Source: Pogonophryne albipinna (lineage: Eukaryota; Chordata; Actinopteri; Perciformes; Artedidraconidae). Taken from it: DNA of 64,000 nucleotides. The position numbers and the translations under genes were made by a program. The DNA is taken from contig CM053252.1 of NCBI GenBank assembly GCA_028583405.1, positions 39,991,567 through 40,055,566 on the forward strand, given 5' to 3'. This document shows, piece after piece, positions 63,901-64,000 of the stretch (positions are counted from its first letter, which is position 1; every line of letters starts with the position of its first letter). Under the pieces are notes generated by a model, which made no database searches, had not been told where the DNA came from, and was given only the letters and a program-made list of their open reading frames with translations.

Positions 63901-64000
63901 GGGAGAAACCAGTACACTGTCAGCACAGGCCAGGGACCTCAGGTAGTCGGATGACGTTGTTTGTTGTGATGACGACATCGCCGTGCGACAGACCGTCTGT
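60966..64000 (-). mobile_element. L2-clade LINE (family B), extends past the window
   Basis: The 3' end at 60966 has AAGGCGCTATATAAATCCAA and an (ATT)n-like tail. Endonuclease, RT and C-terminal regions follow in order up to the right edge, where the 5' part is cut off by the window boundary. Confidence 0.88.
61108..63978 (-). pseudogene. L2 endonuclease-RT polyprotein, multiple frameshifts
   Basis: Near 63.9 kb the frame reads FMLLNTRSLNNKALLIHNII and TETWQ (endonuclease start). 63498-62944 has SILLLCDFNIHVD and VSDHHAILF. A frameshifted middle spans 62.3-62.9 kb. The RT (62317-61478) has [24 protein letters not shown] and [11 protein letters not shown]. The C-terminus (61578-61108) reads ITPTLIHLHWLPVECRITYK and ends LKTHLFTKAFGP. 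At least four frameshifts are needed. YADD is preserved. Confidence 0.85.

Overview
This is vertebrate, almost certainly teleost (probably percomorph) nuclear DNA. It has GT-AG introns, AATAAA signals, very long (CA/GT)n microsatellites, and a dense layer of fish-type transposons (L2, Rex3/RTE, L1/Tx1, hAT, PIF/Harbinger, piggyBac-like). There are no prokaryotic features. I cannot name the species from sequence alone.

Two host genes are readable. At the left, on the + strand, are the last three coding exons of sae1 (SUMO-activating enzyme subunit 1): 1601-1745, 3310-3379 and 6735-6827, with a poly(A) signal at 6954. In the centre, on the - strand, is a three-coding-exon BH3-only gene that I assign to bbc3 (PUMA): 39266-38888, 34056-33851 and 31060-30965. 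It has a probable 5' non-coding exon near 40.5-40.85 kb and a long 3' UTR reaching about 28.18 kb. SAE1 and BBC3 are neighbours in human 19q13, so the pair supports orthology. Two perfect, zero-spacer p53 response elements flank the first coding exon of bbc3 (40149-40168 and 37356-37375). They are the most functionally interesting signal in the window.

The 7.4-22 kb intergenic block is a deep nest of transposons. Two oppositely oriented copies of a MITE (family C) lie inside perfect 29-bp inverted arms at 7531 and 21873. Between them sits a 7.6-kb hAT element with 8-bp target duplications (12574-20183). Its start codon is cut off from its BED finger by a 6.76-kb element with about 360-bp inverted repeats (12896-19658), which itself holds a nearly full-length L2 LINE and a second small hAT. 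The left family-C copy is split by an L2 fragment, and that fragment by a full-length Rex3/RTE LINE. Farther right are a hAT C-terminal remnant, an LTR-like sequence and smaller repeats.

The 41-64 kb block is again repeat territory. It holds a 2.66-kb inverted-repeat composite (40905-43565), two non-autonomous hATs with exact 8-bp duplications (45211-46273 and 50576-51998), a piggyBac-like terminus with a minisatellite and an unrecognised 101-codon ORF, a CR1/Rex1-type LINE interrupted by an L2 LINE with an intact partial RT frame, and a large antisense L2 LINE running off the right end. Long frames of alternating Thr-His or Cys-Val are artefacts of dinucleotide repeats.
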